A DNA stretch of 64,000 bases from Accumulibacter jenkinsii (GCA_036625225.1 JAZKUF010000005.1:186001-250000); one strand, 5' to 3'; positions 52,623 to 61,637 are shown, counted from the first letter of the stretch. Translations and numbers: made by a program. Notes: a model not told the origin generated them from the letters alone.

Positions 52623-53810
52623 ATGGGCGATCTTGATGAGATCTTTGATCGGGGTCGCAGGACCTTGCACGACGCCGGGCAGCGCCTGGATATTTCGCGC
52701 CGCGATTTTCTCCAGTTCTGCTCGACGCTGGCGGTCACCATGGGCTTGCCTGGTGGCGCGGAAGCGGCGATCGCCAAGGCGATAGAAACGGCCCAGCGGC
52801 CTTCGGTGATCTGGCTGCACTTTCAGGAATGTACGGGATGCACGGAATCGCTGCTTCGTGCCGAACATCCGACGCTAGAGAAACTGATTCTGGATGTCAT
52901 TTCTCTTGACTACCACGAGACCTTGATGGCGGCTGCCGGGCATCAGGCGGAAGCCGCCCGCAAGGACGCCATGACAGTCCACAAGGGCAAATATGTTCTG
53001 GTGGTCGAAGGGGCCATCCCGGTCAGGGATAAGGGTGTTTTCTGCAAGATCGGCGGGCAGACGGCAGTCGATCTGGTGACGGAATGCGCGGCAGATGCGG
53101 CGGCAGTCATGGCCATCGGATCGTGCGCTTCCTGGGGCGGCATGCCGTCCAGCGGCCCCAATCCGACCGGTGCTTCGCGCCTGGCCGAGGTGCTCGGCAA
53201 GCCGGTGGTGACCATTCCCGGCTGTCCACCGAACCCGTACAACTTTCTCGCCACCGTCGTCCATTTCCTGACCTTCGGCAAGCTGCCCGAAGTCGATCAG
53301 CTGGGCCGCCCGAAATTCGCCTATTCGCGCCTGATTCACGAACATTGTGAGCGCCGCGCGCACTTCGATGCCGGCCGCTTTGCCATTGAGTTCGGCGATT
53401 CAGGACATCGCCAGGGTTACTGTCTCTACAAGCTCGGCTGCAAGGGACCGGAAACCTATGCCAACTGTTCGACCATAGGTTTTGGCGATGCCGGCGAAAA
53501 CAACTGGCCGGTAGGCTGCGGTCATCCGTGCATCGGCTGTACCGAGCAAGGGGTCGGCTTCACCAAGCCGATCCATCAGGTCGCCAGGATGATCAATGTG
53601 GCGCCTCCTTTACAGTATCCGCGCATCGTGGAAGAGCAAGGCAAGGGAGCCTCATTCGCGTCGGCCGCCGCCCTCGCCGCGCTGGCAGGTGCCGCCGCTG
53701 GCGGGGCAGCGATGATGACGGTCAACCTCGGTTTGTCGCACAAGGCGGAGGAGGCTCAGCGCGCCAGGAAGGACCAACAGCAAGATGACGAAAGCGGGGT
53801 GGACTCATGA
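52623..53810 (+). CDS. hybO: uptake [NiFe] hydrogenase small subunit, HybO type (group 1c)
   Basis: 395 residues, ATG 52623 behind GGGGGAGAGAAGG. Twin-arginine signal SRRDFLQFCSTLAVTMGL near residue 25. Cluster ligands: FQECTGCTESLL (proximal), GSCASWGG, PGCPPNPYNF, HEHCERRAHFDAGRF, GYCLYKLGCKGPETYANC and CGHPCIGCTEQG. C-terminal hydrophobic helix (ASAAALAALAGAAAGGAAMM) anchors it in the membrane. Paired with HybA and HybB it belongs to the Hyb-type, reversible, O2-sensitive hydrogenases that link H2 to quinone. The ATG of hybA overlaps its stop. Confidence 0.94.
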   Translation: MGDLDEIFDRGRRTLHDAGQRLDISRRDFLQFCSTLAVTMGLPGGAEAAIAKAIETAQRPSVIWLHFQECTGCTESLLRAEHPTLEKLILDVISLDYHETLMAAAGHQAEAARKDAMTVHKGKYVLVVEGAIPVRDKGVFCKIGGQTAVDLVTECAADAAAVMAIGSCASWGGMPSSGPNPTGASRLAEVLGKPVVTIPGCPPNPYNFLATVVHFLTFGKLPEVDQLGRPKFAYSRLIHEHCERRAHFDAGRFAIEFGDSGHRQGYCLYKLGCKGPETYANCSTIGFGDAGENNWPVGCGHPCIGCTEQGVGFTKPIHQVARMINVAPPLQYPRIVEEQGKGASFASAAALAALAGAAAGGAAMMTVNLGLSHKAEEAQRARKDQQQDDESGVDS

Positions 53811-54817
53811 AGAGCGGCACGAGCCCCCGGCGTGATTTTCTTAAAAACGTCCTCGCCAGCGGTGCCGCAGCGACCCTTGCCCCGCCCGTATGCGCGCGTG
53901 ACAATCTTGCTCGACCGACCGAGGCCCTCGGCCTGCTTTATGACGCCACCCTGTGCGTCGGCTGCAAAGCCTGTGTGGCTGCCTGCAAGGAGGCCAATCA
54001 CAACCTGCCGGAGTTTTTCACCGAGGACCGGCTGTGGGATACGCCGCTCGACACCTCTGCGCACACCTTCAATCTGATCAAGATGTACCGCAATGGCACG
54101 ATGGAAACGAAGGATTCGGAAGTCGACGGTTATGCCTTCATGAAGACTTCGTGCATGCATTGCGTCGACCCGTCCTGTGTGTCGGCCTGCCCGGTGACGG
54201 CGATGATCAAGGACCCGGTCACCGGCATCGTTTCCTACGACCCCGAAGCCTGCGTCGGCTGCCGTTATTGCGTGGTGGCCTGTCCGTTCGGCATTCCGAA
54301 GTACCAATACGACACGGCGACCGGCAAGATCGGCAAGTGCGAGCTGTGCCGTCATCGCCATGAGGACGGCCATTATTCTGCCTGCGCCGAGGTTTGTCCG
54401 ACGGGCGCTACCCTCTATGGCAGGACCTCCGAGTTGCTGGCCGAAGCCAGGCGCCGCCTCGCCCTCCCACCGGGAAGCGTGACCACCTATCCGCGCGGAA
54501 GGATCGGCGGACCTGATCAGAGCTACGAGGGAACGGTCGGCAACTATCTCCAGCATGTGTATGGGGAGCATGAGTACGGCGGCACCCAGGTACTGAAACT
54601 CTCGGCAGTAAGCTTCGCCAAGGTCGGCATGCCCGATCTGCCGCCCGTGTCGTCGGCCTCCACCTCAGAAACCATCCAGCATTCCCTTTACGGTGGTCTG
54701 ATGCTGCCGGTCGTGGCGCTCGGCGCACTGACCTTCATCGCCAGGCGCAACGTCCATGCAGCCGGCGAATCGGCTGACGATGGAAATGAGGGAAAGGCTG
54801 GAAAGGGGGAGAAATGA
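53807..54817 (+). CDS. hybA: hydrogenase 2 iron-sulfur protein HybA
   Basis: 336 residues. Twin-arginine signal (SPRRDFLKNVLASGAAATLA) and four 4Fe-4S cluster motifs: CVGCKACVAACKEANH, CMHCVDPSCVSACPV, CVGCRYCVVACPFGIPKY and CELCRH with CAEVCPTGA. A C-terminal helix (MLPVVALGALTFIARR) anchors it on the periplasmic side. It conducts electrons from the HybO/HybC dimer to the membrane protein HybB. Overlaps both neighbours by four bases. Confidence 0.94.
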   Translation: MKSGTSPRRDFLKNVLASGAAATLAPPVCARDNLARPTEALGLLYDATLCVGCKACVAACKEANHNLPEFFTEDRLWDTPLDTSAHTFNLIKMYRNGTMETKDSEVDGYAFMKTSCMHCVDPSCVSACPVTAMIKDPVTGIVSYDPEACVGCRYCVVACPFGIPKYQYDTATGKIGKCELCRHRHEDGHYSACAEVCPTGATLYGRTSELLAEARRRLALPPGSVTTYPRGRIGGPDQSYEGTVGNYLQHVYGEHEYGGTQVLKLSAVSFAKVGMPDLPPVSSASTSETIQHSLYGGLMLPVVALGALTFIARRNVHAAGESADDGNEGKAGKGEK

Positions 54818-55980
54818 CCATGGCGAATCATCAACACGCAAGTCCCGTTCCGGTGGGCGGCAGCCTGGTCAATGCCACGACCCTGGTGTGCGGCGTCATC
54901 ATCTCGATGATGATCGCCATCCTTCTGGTCCGCTTCATTTTTGGCCTCGGCTCGGTCGCCAATATCAATGATGGCTACTCGTGGGGCATCTGGGTCGTGG
55001 TCGATGTGATGGTCGGATCGGCGCTGGCCTGCGGCGGCTTCTCGGTCGCCCTGCTGGTATACATTTTCAACAAGGGCGAATACCACCCGCTGGTGCGACC
55101 GGCACTGCTCGGCAGTCTTTTTGGTTACACCCTGGCCGGGCTCGGGATCTTCATGGATCTCGGTCGCTGGTGGAATTTCTGGCACATCATGTGGCCGACC
55201 TATGCCAACCCCAATTCGGTGATGTTCGAAGTCGCGGTATGCGTCACGGCATACATCGTGGTGATGTGGATCGAGTTTTCGCCCGTCTTCCTGGAAAAAT
55301 TCGGTCTGCGTGACGTGCGCAAAAAGCTCAACAAGGTCTTGTTTTTCTTCATCGCCCTGGGCGTTCTGTTGCCGATGATGCACCAGTCGTCGCTGGGCAC
55401 CATGCTGGTGGTGATGGGTGGCCAGGTCAATCCGCTCTGGCAAACGCCCGCCGTGCCCCTGATTTACCTTCTCACGGCAATCATCATCGGCTACGGCGTG
55501 GTGCTGTTCGAATCCTGTGTGGCGTCGGCCTCCTATCGCCGGACGATAGAAGTACATCTGCTCAATCCCTTGTCGAAAGTCATGCTCGGAACGCTCGCCG
55601 TCTATCTCGCGGTGCGTCTTGGCGATCTGCTGATCCGCGGCGCCCTCGGCGAAGCCTTCAAACCGACCTTCGTGGCGCTGTCATTCTGGGTGGAGAACGT
55701 CTGCTTCATCGCCCCCTTCTTCCTGATTGGCAATGTGATGGCACGACGCAATCCGGCGCGCCTGTTTCTGGCCGGACTGTCAATCATGGCGGGCGGCATC
55801 CTGCTGCGGCTGAATGGTTTCCTGATCGGCTACGACACCGGTCCGGGCTGGACCTATTTCCCCTCGCTTGCCGAAGTGCTGGTGACCTCGGGGATGTTCG
55901 CCGTCGAAGTTCTCAGCTACATCGTCATTACCCGCAGATTCCCGGTGCTGCCCCGGGAAGACGCGCAGTTGGCCTCCTAA
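54814..55980 (+). CDS. hybB: hydrogenase 2 membrane subunit HybB (NrfD family)
   Basis: 388 residues with nine or ten membrane helices. GYSWGIWVVVDVMVGSALAC and the following GGFS, LGRWWNFWHIMWPTYANPNS and RLNGFLIGYDTGPGWTYFPS are typical of NrfD/PsrC-type quinone-reactive subunits. It passes electrons from HybA to the quinone pool, possibly coupled to proton movement. Starts at ATG 54814 with the following ATG two codons on as an alternative. Confidence 0.93.
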   Translation: MTMANHQHASPVPVGGSLVNATTLVCGVIISMMIAILLVRFIFGLGSVANINDGYSWGIWVVVDVMVGSALACGGFSVALLVYIFNKGEYHPLVRPALLGSLFGYTLAGLGIFMDLGRWWNFWHIMWPTYANPNSVMFEVAVCVTAYIVVMWIEFSPVFLEKFGLRDVRKKLNKVLFFFIALGVLLPMMHQSSLGTMLVVMGGQVNPLWQTPAVPLIYLLTAIIIGYGVVLFESCVASASYRRTIEVHLLNPLSKVMLGTLAVYLAVRLGDLLIRGALGEAFKPTFVALSFWVENVCFIAPFFLIGNVMARRNPARLFLAGLSIMAGGILLRLNGFLIGYDTGPGWTYFPSLAEVLVTSGMFAVEVLSYIVITRRFPVLPREDAQLAS

Positions 55981-55987
55981 AACAGGG

Positions 55988-57703
55988 ATGGAAAAAATGT
56001 CCACGCGCATAACGATTGATCCGATCACCCGTATTGAAGGCCACTTGCGGATTGATGTCGATGTCGATGGCGGCCGGGTCAGGAAGGCCTGGTCGTCCGG
56101 CCAGATGTGGCGGGGGGTTGAACTGATCCTGCTCGGACGCGACCCGCGCGATGCCTGGACCATCACCCAGCGTATCTGTGGCGTATGCACCACGGTGCAT
56201 GCCATCACCTCGGTACGCGCCGTTGAAAATGCGCTGCAGATGGAGATCCCGCTGAACGCGCAATACATCCGGAATCTGATCATCCTGGCACATTCGGTGC
56301 ACGATTCCATCGTGCATTTTTATCATCTTTCCGCCCTCGACTGGGTCGATGTCACCGCTGCCCTCAAGGCCAGTCCGGCCAAGACGGCGGTGCTGGCCGA
56401 AAGCCTGTCCTCCTGGCATCTCAACAGCCAGCAGGAGATGAAGCGTGTACAGGATAGGCTCAAACACTTCGTCAATGGGGGGCAACTGGGCATTTTTACC
56501 AATGGCTACTGGGGCCATCCGGCGATGAAGCTGTCACCCGAGGTCAACCTGATGGCCGTGGCGCACTACTTGCAGGCCCTGGAAGTGCAGCGCAAGGCCA
56601 ACAAGATTGTCGCCATTCTCGGTTCGAAGACGCCGCACATCCAGAATGTGGCGGTCGGCGGCGTTGCCAACCCCTTGTCAACCGACTCGCAGGCCGTGCT
56701 GACCGTGGAACGTCTGATGGCGGTCAAGGGCTGGATCGACGAACTCGATGATTTTGTCAAAAATGTCTATCTGATCGATGTCGCTGCCGTCGGCGCCTTC
56801 TACCCGGAATGGACGACCATCGGCAAAGGCATCACCCACTACCTTTCGCTGCCGGATATTCCGCTGGATACCAAGGGTACGCAGTTTGCCTTTCCCGGGG
56901 GCTGCATTGATGCCGGCGATCTTGCCCAACGCACGCCGATTACCACCTTCAATGATGAATACTGGATCAAGGGTGTCGAGGAGTCCGTCAAGCACTCGTG
57001 GTACCACTACGACCAGGAGGGCGCCCTGCACCCCTACCAGGGTCAGACCAGGCCGGACTACACCGACTTCAAGGACGACGCCAAATATTCCTGGATGAAG
57101 TCGCCCACTTTCTACGGCAAGACCACCCAGGTCGGTCCCCTTGCCCGGGTGCTGAACGGTCTCGCCGCCGGCCATGCGCCGACCACCCACTACGCCACTG
57201 CCGCACTCGATACGGTTTCCGCCCTGGCCAAGACGAAGATCGGGCTGGACGCCATGCACTCGACCATCGGCCGGCACGCTGCGCGCGCCATCGCCGCCTG
57301 CGTCAACGTCGATCTGCTGTCCGAGCAATGGACGGCGTTACTCACCAACATGGGCAAGGGCGATCTCGCCACTTTCAACAAGCCGGTATTTCCAGGTGGT
57401 GAGGTGATGGGCGTCGGCTTCCACGAGGCACCGCGCGGCGCCCTTTCGCACTGGGTGGTCATTGACCACGGCAAGATCAGAAACTACCAGTGCGTCGTTC
57501 CCTCGACCTGGAATGCCTGCCCAAGGAACGAGCAAGACGAGCCGGGCCCCTATGAAGCGTCATTGCTCGACACTCCGATCGCCGATGCCGAAAAGCCACT
57601 GGAAGTGCTGCGCACCATCCATTCCTTCGACCCGTGCATTGCCTGCGCCATCCACCTGACCGATCAGGAAAGCAATACGGCCATTAGCGTCAAGGCGGTC
57701 TAG
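55988..57703 (+). CDS. hybC: uptake [NiFe] hydrogenase large subunit HybC
   Basis: 571 residues from ATG 55988, or 568 from ATG 55997. ITIDPITRIEGHLRIDVDVD at the start; L1 motif QRICGVCTTVHAITS; L2 motif SFDPCIACAIH. Behind the L2 His come 15 more residues (LTDQESNTAISVKAV), the C-terminal peptide that HybD must remove after nickel insertion, as in E. coli HybC. It has no signal and is exported with HybO by the Tat system. Seven bases separate it from hybB. Confidence 0.96.
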   Translation: MEKMSTRITIDPITRIEGHLRIDVDVDGGRVRKAWSSGQMWRGVELILLGRDPRDAWTITQRICGVCTTVHAITSVRAVENALQMEIPLNAQYIRNLIILAHSVHDSIVHFYHLSALDWVDVTAALKASPAKTAVLAESLSSWHLNSQQEMKRVQDRLKHFVNGGQLGIFTNGYWGHPAMKLSPEVNLMAVAHYLQALEVQRKANKIVAILGSKTPHIQNVAVGGVANPLSTDSQAVLTVERLMAVKGWIDELDDFVKNVYLIDVAAVGAFYPEWTTIGKGITHYLSLPDIPLDTKGTQFAFPGGCIDAGDLAQRTPITTFNDEYWIKGVEESVKHSWYHYDQEGALHPYQGQTRPDYTDFKDDAKYSWMKSPTFYGKTTQVGPLARVLNGLAAGHAPTTHYATAALDTVSALAKTKIGLDAMHSTIGRHAARAIAACVNVDLLSEQWTALLTNMGKGDLATFNKPVFPGGEVMGVGFHEAPRGALSHWVVIDHGKIRNYQCVVPSTWNACPRNEQDEPGPYEASLLDTPIADAEKPLEVLRTIHSFDPCIACAIHLTDQESNTAISVKAV

Positions 57704-57777
57704 CGCTCGCTTCGCTTGACGGCTGGCCGCGCTTAACCGGAGATGGTCGCCCTCCCTTCTTTTTTGGACTTTGCGTG

Positions 57778-58269
57778 ATGCGTGCAGTGGTTCTGGGTAT
57801 CGGCAACACCCTCCTGACCGACGAGGCCGCCGGCGTGCGCGCTGTCGAGGCGCTGGAACAGGCCTACAGCCTGCCGGCCAACGTGCAGATCATCGATGGC
57901 GGGACCTCGGGCATGGAATTGATCGAAGACCTTTCCCATCTCGATTTGCTGATTGTCATCGATGTCGTCAAGACCGGTGCAGCCCCAGGAACGGTCGTCA
58001 AGATCGCCGGTGAAGGAATCCCCGTTTTTTTTCGCAGCAAGCTATCGCCACACCAGATCGCCCTGCCGGATGTTCTGGCCAGCCTCGAACTGCTCGACAC
58101 CATGCCGAAAGAAATCATTGTGCTGGGTGTTGAGCCCATCTCCCTCGAACTGGGTATGGAGATGACCGCCACCGTCGCGGCACGCGTCCCGCGCCTGACC
58201 GCCATGGCTGCCGAGGAACTCATCCGGCGCGGCTATTTTCTGGCACCGCTCGGCGTGGCGGCGGCCTGA
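57778..58269 (+). CDS. hybD: hydrogenase maturation protease HybD
   Basis: 163 residues from ATG 57778 (a GTG directly before is an alternative). VVLGIGNTLLTDEAAGVRAV holds the nickel-sensing Glu; IIDGGTSGMELIEDL the Asp; LSPHQIALPDVL the His. It cuts the HybC C-terminal peptide. The gap after hybC (74 bases) has no obvious promoter, and the ribosome binding site is weak. Confidence 0.94.
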   Translation: MRAVVLGIGNTLLTDEAAGVRAVEALEQAYSLPANVQIIDGGTSGMELIEDLSHLDLLIVIDVVKTGAAPGTVVKIAGEGIPVFFRSKLSPHQIALPDVLASLELLDTMPKEIIVLGVEPISLELGMEMTATVAARVPRLTAMAAEELIRRGYFLAPLGVAAA

Positions 58270-58270
58270 A

Positions 58271-58525
58271 ATGTGCCTGGCTGCGCCATCGCGCGTTGTA
58301 GACGTTCGGGATGGCACGGCGATCACCGAGTGCTTTGGCCAATTGCGCGAAGTCAGCCTGCTGCTGCTGGCCGAGGAAGTGGCGGTGGGTGACTATGTGC
58401 TGATTCAGGCCGGTGGCTTTGCCTTTGAACGGGTCGAAGCGGAACGCGCGGAAGAGACGCTGGCACTCATCGATGAACTCATGGCGCTGGCTGACGACGA
58501 GCGCAGTTGGGGGCACGTCGGGTGA
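58271..58525 (+). CDS. hybG: HypC/HybG-type hydrogenase maturation chaperone
   Basis: 84 residues, ATG 58271 one base after hybD. MCLAAPSRVVDVRDGTAITE carries the functional Cys2; the rest (GQLREVSLLLLAEEVAVGDY) is typical of the HypC fold. It is a second HypC-like chaperone besides the one at 42456, and by its place it probably serves HybC. The C-terminal helix is longer than in the first copy. Overlaps hybE as GTGA. Confidence 0.93.
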   Translation: MCLAAPSRVVDVRDGTAITECFGQLREVSLLLLAEEVAVGDYVLIQAGGFAFERVEAERAEETLALIDELMALADDERSWGHVG

Positions 58526-59016
58526 CGTTTCGCATCCATCCGGACAATCCGGCAGATGCGGTTGAGGCTGCCTTCTTTCGCATCCAGCACGAACGCATGG
58601 CTGACGTGCCCATTCTCAACCCGGCGCTCGCCGTCGAAGCGATCGACTTCCAGCGTTGGCAGGGCCAATGGCTGGGCATTGTCCTGACACCCTGGTGCAT
58701 GAGCCTGCTACTGGTGCCGGGCAGCGAAATCAGCTGGTTATCCACCGCTGAAAACAAGCGTCGATTTGTCCATTTCCCGGCCGGTGATTTTGCCTTTCTG
58801 GGAAGCGATGAACCCGAGTTGGGCGAATATCAGAGCTGTTCCCTTTTTTCACCGATGAACAGGTTTTCATCCCAGTTCGATGCAGTGATGACCGCCCGTG
58901 CGTCGATGCTGGGTTTGCTTTCCCCACCCGTAACCGCCGAGACCAAAAATTCGACTGGCGGCCCCTCGCTTTCACGCCGGCGTTTTTTGTCGCTTGGCAA
59001 GACGTTCAGGCGTTGA
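58522..59016 (+). CDS. hybE: hydrogenase assembly chaperone HybE
   Basis: 164 residues from GTG 58522, which overlaps the hybG stop. The middle FQRWQGQWLGIVLTPWCMSL and FPAGDFAFLGSDEPELGEYQ, SLFSPMNRFSSQ are typical of the HybE/HupJ family. The last residues SRRRFLSLGKTFRR resemble a twin-arginine motif, as in E. coli HybE; the protein binds the Tat-signal-bearing small subunit and is thought to check it before export. Last gene of the hyb operon. Confidence 0.9.
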   Translation: MTFRIHPDNPADAVEAAFFRIQHERMADVPILNPALAVEAIDFQRWQGQWLGIVLTPWCMSLLLVPGSEISWLSTAENKRRFVHFPAGDFAFLGSDEPELGEYQSCSLFSPMNRFSSQFDAVMTARASMLGLLSPPVTAETKNSTGGPSLSRRRFLSLGKTFRR

Positions 59017-59379
59017 ACCATCAATTCGGTGACAGCGCAGGGGAAGTGAACACTCACTTGCTTCTTGTCTGGACTGATCTGATCGACCGTCCGCTTGTCC
59101 GCTTGTCTCGGGTGGATGGCGCTGTGCCAGCGATTTCTGTTGTCTTTGCCGTTTGTCTTTTTGAAGACGCTTTTTCAGGACGATTGAGCACTCCTGGATT
59201 CACTCTAACAACGACGTTCTGTTCGGCTTGCTGGGTTTCATCTGTTGACTGTTGTTCGACGAGTGAACACTGCTGCTGTCGCTTCCGGGATGGCGAGATT
59301 TTCTCAGCGCTCGGGTAAGGGTCGTCTTTTGGGTGACAGACAGCCCTGTATTATAAAAGATTAAAGAAGATTAACCCCC

Positions 59380-59388
59380 TGTGGACAA
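59380..59388 (-). other. DnaA-box-like site
   Basis: TGTGGACAA, which on the other strand reads TTGTCCACA, one mismatch to the DnaA box TTATCCACA. It lies within the A+T-rich part of the origin, as expected of a DnaA-assisted unwinding region. Confidence 0.5.
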
Positions 59389-59432
59389 GCCTATTTATCG
59401 TTTTATTTTCAATAAGTTATGGAACACTCTTG

Positions 59433-59563
59433 TTCACCGTAAAGACGATGTTTGTTCACCGTAAAGACGACGTTTTTTCACTCTTAGGACGACGTTTTTC
59501 ACCCATAAGACGAGCTTTGTCACTCAAAAGACGATCTTTTGTTCACTCATTCGACGACGTTGG
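59433..59563 (+). repeat. array of six iterons, 21-23 base period
   Basis: Six tandem copies of a unit close to TTCACY-N3-AAGACGACGTTTT start near 59433, 59455, 59477, 59498, 59519 and 59542. Core words CACT/CACC and GACGA recur in each. TrfA-type initiators bind such repeats. The spacing varies by one base each way, about two helix turns. Confidence 0.88.
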
Positions 59564-59754
59564 CCCGATGGAGGGCTTGCTTGCCTAAGCGTGTGGAATC
59601 CTCGTTTGATGGGGTGGGCCTGAGGGGTTTCGGGTTGCCACAGCAAATTGTCGACCATGGGACAGGACTGGGCAGTATCACTCTTGAAACGTCGTTTGCA
59701 GGGGAATGTGATGCACGTCGCAACCAGAGTCAGGGTGGGCTTTTGCGGGCGCTG

Positions 59755-59797
59755 TTCACTGATACGACGACGTTTGACACTCATAAGACGAGCTTTG
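59755..59797 (+). repeat. two further iterons next to trfA
   Basis: TTCACTGATACGACGACGTTTG and a copy with CACTCATAAGACGAGCTTTGG, starting 21 bases apart, lie 50-90 bases before the trfA start. They may let the initiator repress its own gene, as in other iteron plasmids. Confidence 0.75.
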
Positions 59798-59846
59798 GTC
59801 GTGGTGAGACGGCTACACTTGAAGGAATTTTCAGTTGGAGGGCGCT

Positions 59847-60815
59847 ATGGCCATGAACGAAGCACCAGCTTCCCCTCTTCCTGCGGCAGCCGTGGAAGAG
59901 GCCAGGCAGCCCGTCCCGGAGGTTATCCAGGTAGCTGAAAGGTTGCGGGAAAGTGCGCGGGCCAAGAAAGTGAGCCAAGAGGTCTCATCGGTCTTTCAGG
60001 AGGTGGCTCAGCTTCCTCTCTGGGAGGAGCGCGTCCGCGGTCTTCCCAACTCATTTGCCCGGTCGGCGCTCTTTACGTCAGCCAATCGCAGTATCGAGCG
60101 CGAAAATTTTCGTCGGCGCAAGATCGCGACCCTGCGGGGTGCCGAAATGTTCTACACCGGCGAAGAGCTGCGCCAGGATGACGGCGATGTGTTCTTGCAG
60201 ATCGTCCATCTGGCACGGCAGCAGCCTTTGGGAGATGTGGTCGAGTTCTCGGGTTATGCGCTGCTCAAGGATCTGGAATGGACCACCTCGAAGGGTTCGT
60301 ACGAACGCCTTCGCGACAGCATTAACCGGCTCTCCTCGACGACCGTGATTGTCAAGACCGATGCTTCTTCAGGCCACCCCGAAAAAGGTTTTGGGGGATC
60401 TCTGGTGCGAAAGTTCGAGTGGAACATCGAAGCGGATCGGGGCACGTCACAGCGCTGGCGCATCTGGCTTGAACCCGAGATCGTCGTTCTCTTCGGTCGC
60501 GAGGCCTATACCCGAATCGATTGGGCGCAACGCCTTCAGTTGCCGCCGCTTGCCAAGTGGCTGCATCAGTTCTACTTCACGCACGAGAAACCCATCGGTT
60601 ACAAGATCGAGACGATCAGGACGCTGTGCGGGTCTCGCATTGCCGTTCTGGCGAAGTTCCGCTACAAGCTTCGCGAGTCGATTGGACTGCTCGTCAAGGT
60701 CGGATTCCTGATCTCGTACGAGATCGACTCGCGTACCGATATCCTTCACGTTGTCCGTGCGCCGCGCCGGATTGCCATTACCGAACTGATCGAAGCCAAA
60801 TCCGTCAAGTCCTGA
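59847..60815 (+). CDS. trfA: TrfA-family plasmid replication initiator
   Basis: 322 residues from ATG 59847 behind GGAGGG (a TTG at 59835 is in frame but unlikely). The core LPNSFARSALFTSANRSIER, EMFYTGEELRQDDGDVFLQI and DLEWTTSKGSYERLRDSINR match the winged-helix TrfA family of broad-host-range plasmids. It binds the iterons upstream and loads host helicase. The N-terminal 35 residues are Ala/Pro/Glu-rich. It confirms that this DNA is, or derives from, an autonomous replicon. Confidence 0.88.
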   Translation: MAMNEAPASPLPAAAVEEARQPVPEVIQVAERLRESARAKKVSQEVSSVFQEVAQLPLWEERVRGLPNSFARSALFTSANRSIERENFRRRKIATLRGAEMFYTGEELRQDDGDVFLQIVHLARQQPLGDVVEFSGYALLKDLEWTTSKGSYERLRDSINRLSSTTVIVKTDASSGHPEKGFGGSLVRKFEWNIEADRGTSQRWRIWLEPEIVVLFGREAYTRIDWAQRLQLPPLAKWLHQFYFTHEKPIGYKIETIRTLCGSRIAVLAKFRYKLRESIGLLVKVGFLISYEIDSRTDILHVVRAPRRIAITELIEAKSVKS

Positions 60816-60882
60816 ACGACGTGCTATCGGTGATAGTGGAGTCCGAACCCAGGAACGCAATCTGGCGTCGGGATGGATCGCG

Positions 60883-61254
60883 TTGCACTCGTTTTTCCCG
60901 AACGGATATCTCTCCCTTCCTCGCACCTCCCGTATCCCGGAAGAGCTGTGGTCGCGAGCGACTGAACTTGCAAAGCGGCACGGCGTCGCCAAAGTCGCCG
61001 CTGCCCTGAAGCTCGACTACACCAGCCTGAAGCGCCGGCTGAGCGTCACGGCCAGCAGACCCGCCGAAGGCGAGCCGACCTCGCCGCAGTCACCGGCCTT
61101 CGTCGAACTCGACTTGGGTTTGCCGCTCGCTACGCCCGCTTGCGTTCTGGTCCTCTCTGACCGGCACGGCCGGGCGCTGCGGGTCGAGCTGCCGCGTGCG
61201 GGAAGCCGCGACATCGCGGAAGTCGCGCGCAGCCTCTGGCAGACGCGGCCGTGA
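60883..61254 (+). CDS. IS66-type TnpA-like small DNA-binding protein
   Basis: About 123 residues; the frame begins with TTG 60883, and the true start may be closer to SRIPEELW. RIPEELWSRATELAKRHGVA and KVAAALKLDYTSLKRRL form a helix-turn-helix as in the first protein of IS66-related elements. Overlaps the following tnpB by four bases (GTGA). It belongs with tnpB and the DUF4338 gene as a three-gene cassette. Confidence 0.65.
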   Translation: MHSFFPNGYLSLPRTSRIPEELWSRATELAKRHGVAKVAAALKLDYTSLKRRLSVTASRPAEGEPTSPQSPAFVELDLGLPLATPACVLVLSDRHGRALRVELPRAGSRDIAEVARSLWQTRP

Positions 61255-61598
61255 TCGCGCTGACCCCGCGCCTGCGCGTCTGGGTCGCTGCCGAGCCGGC
61301 CGACTTTCGTTGCGGGATCGACGGCCTGGCCCGGCGCGTGCGTCAGATTCTGGCCGAAGACCCGTTTGGCGGTGCGCTGTTCGTCTTTCGCAACCGCCGG
61401 CGCACGGCGGTCAAACTCCTGGTCCATGAGGGTCAGGGCTTCTGGCTGTGTGAGAAGCGCCTGTCGCAGGGCCGCTTCCGCTTCTGGCCCGGCGAGTCGC
61501 CGGGGCAGGTCCTCGCCCCGCACGCCCTGGCGGTGCTGCTCTCGGGCGGCGACCATGCGGCGGCCGGTGGGATGCCGCAGTGGCGGGCAATCGCGTGA
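61251..61598 (+). CDS. tnpB: IS66-family accessory protein TnpB (Orf2)
   Basis: 115 residues from GTG 61251. LTPRLRVWVAAEPADFRCGI, DPFGGALFVFRNRRRTAVKL and the following QGFWLCEKRLSQGRFRFWP are the standard IS66 Orf2 features (DFRCGIDGLA; KLLVHEGQGFWL). In ordinary IS66 elements the DDE transposase TnpC follows; here a DruA-like DUF4338 gene follows instead. Confidence 0.88.
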   Translation: MIALTPRLRVWVAAEPADFRCGIDGLARRVRQILAEDPFGGALFVFRNRRRTAVKLLVHEGQGFWLCEKRLSQGRFRFWPGESPGQVLAPHALAVLLSGGDHAAAGGMPQWRAIA

Positions 61599-61637
61599 AG
61601 CTTACGTTCCAGACCCGTATCCGGTATAACGCTTTGC

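Larger units (their letters stand above)
59017..59846. other. oriV: replication origin region (830 bases)
   Basis: No gene, but a cluster of directly repeated iterons (59433-59563 and 59755-59797, with outliers at 59199 and, inverted, about 59250-59268), an A+T-rich stretch at 59346-59425 (TATTATAAAAGATTAAAG and TTATTTTCAATAAG) and a near-perfect DnaA box. This is the layout of an iteron-controlled plasmid origin, directly before its initiator gene. Confidence 0.8.

Noticed and set aside
59433..59797. CRISPR-like look of the repeats near 59.4-59.8 kb
   Set aside because: Units are contiguous 21-23 base iterons without spacers and lie before a TrfA initiator; no cas genes are present.
60063..60348. 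Additional frames inside trfA
   Set aside because: Shadow frames without start sites; trfA itself is well supported.
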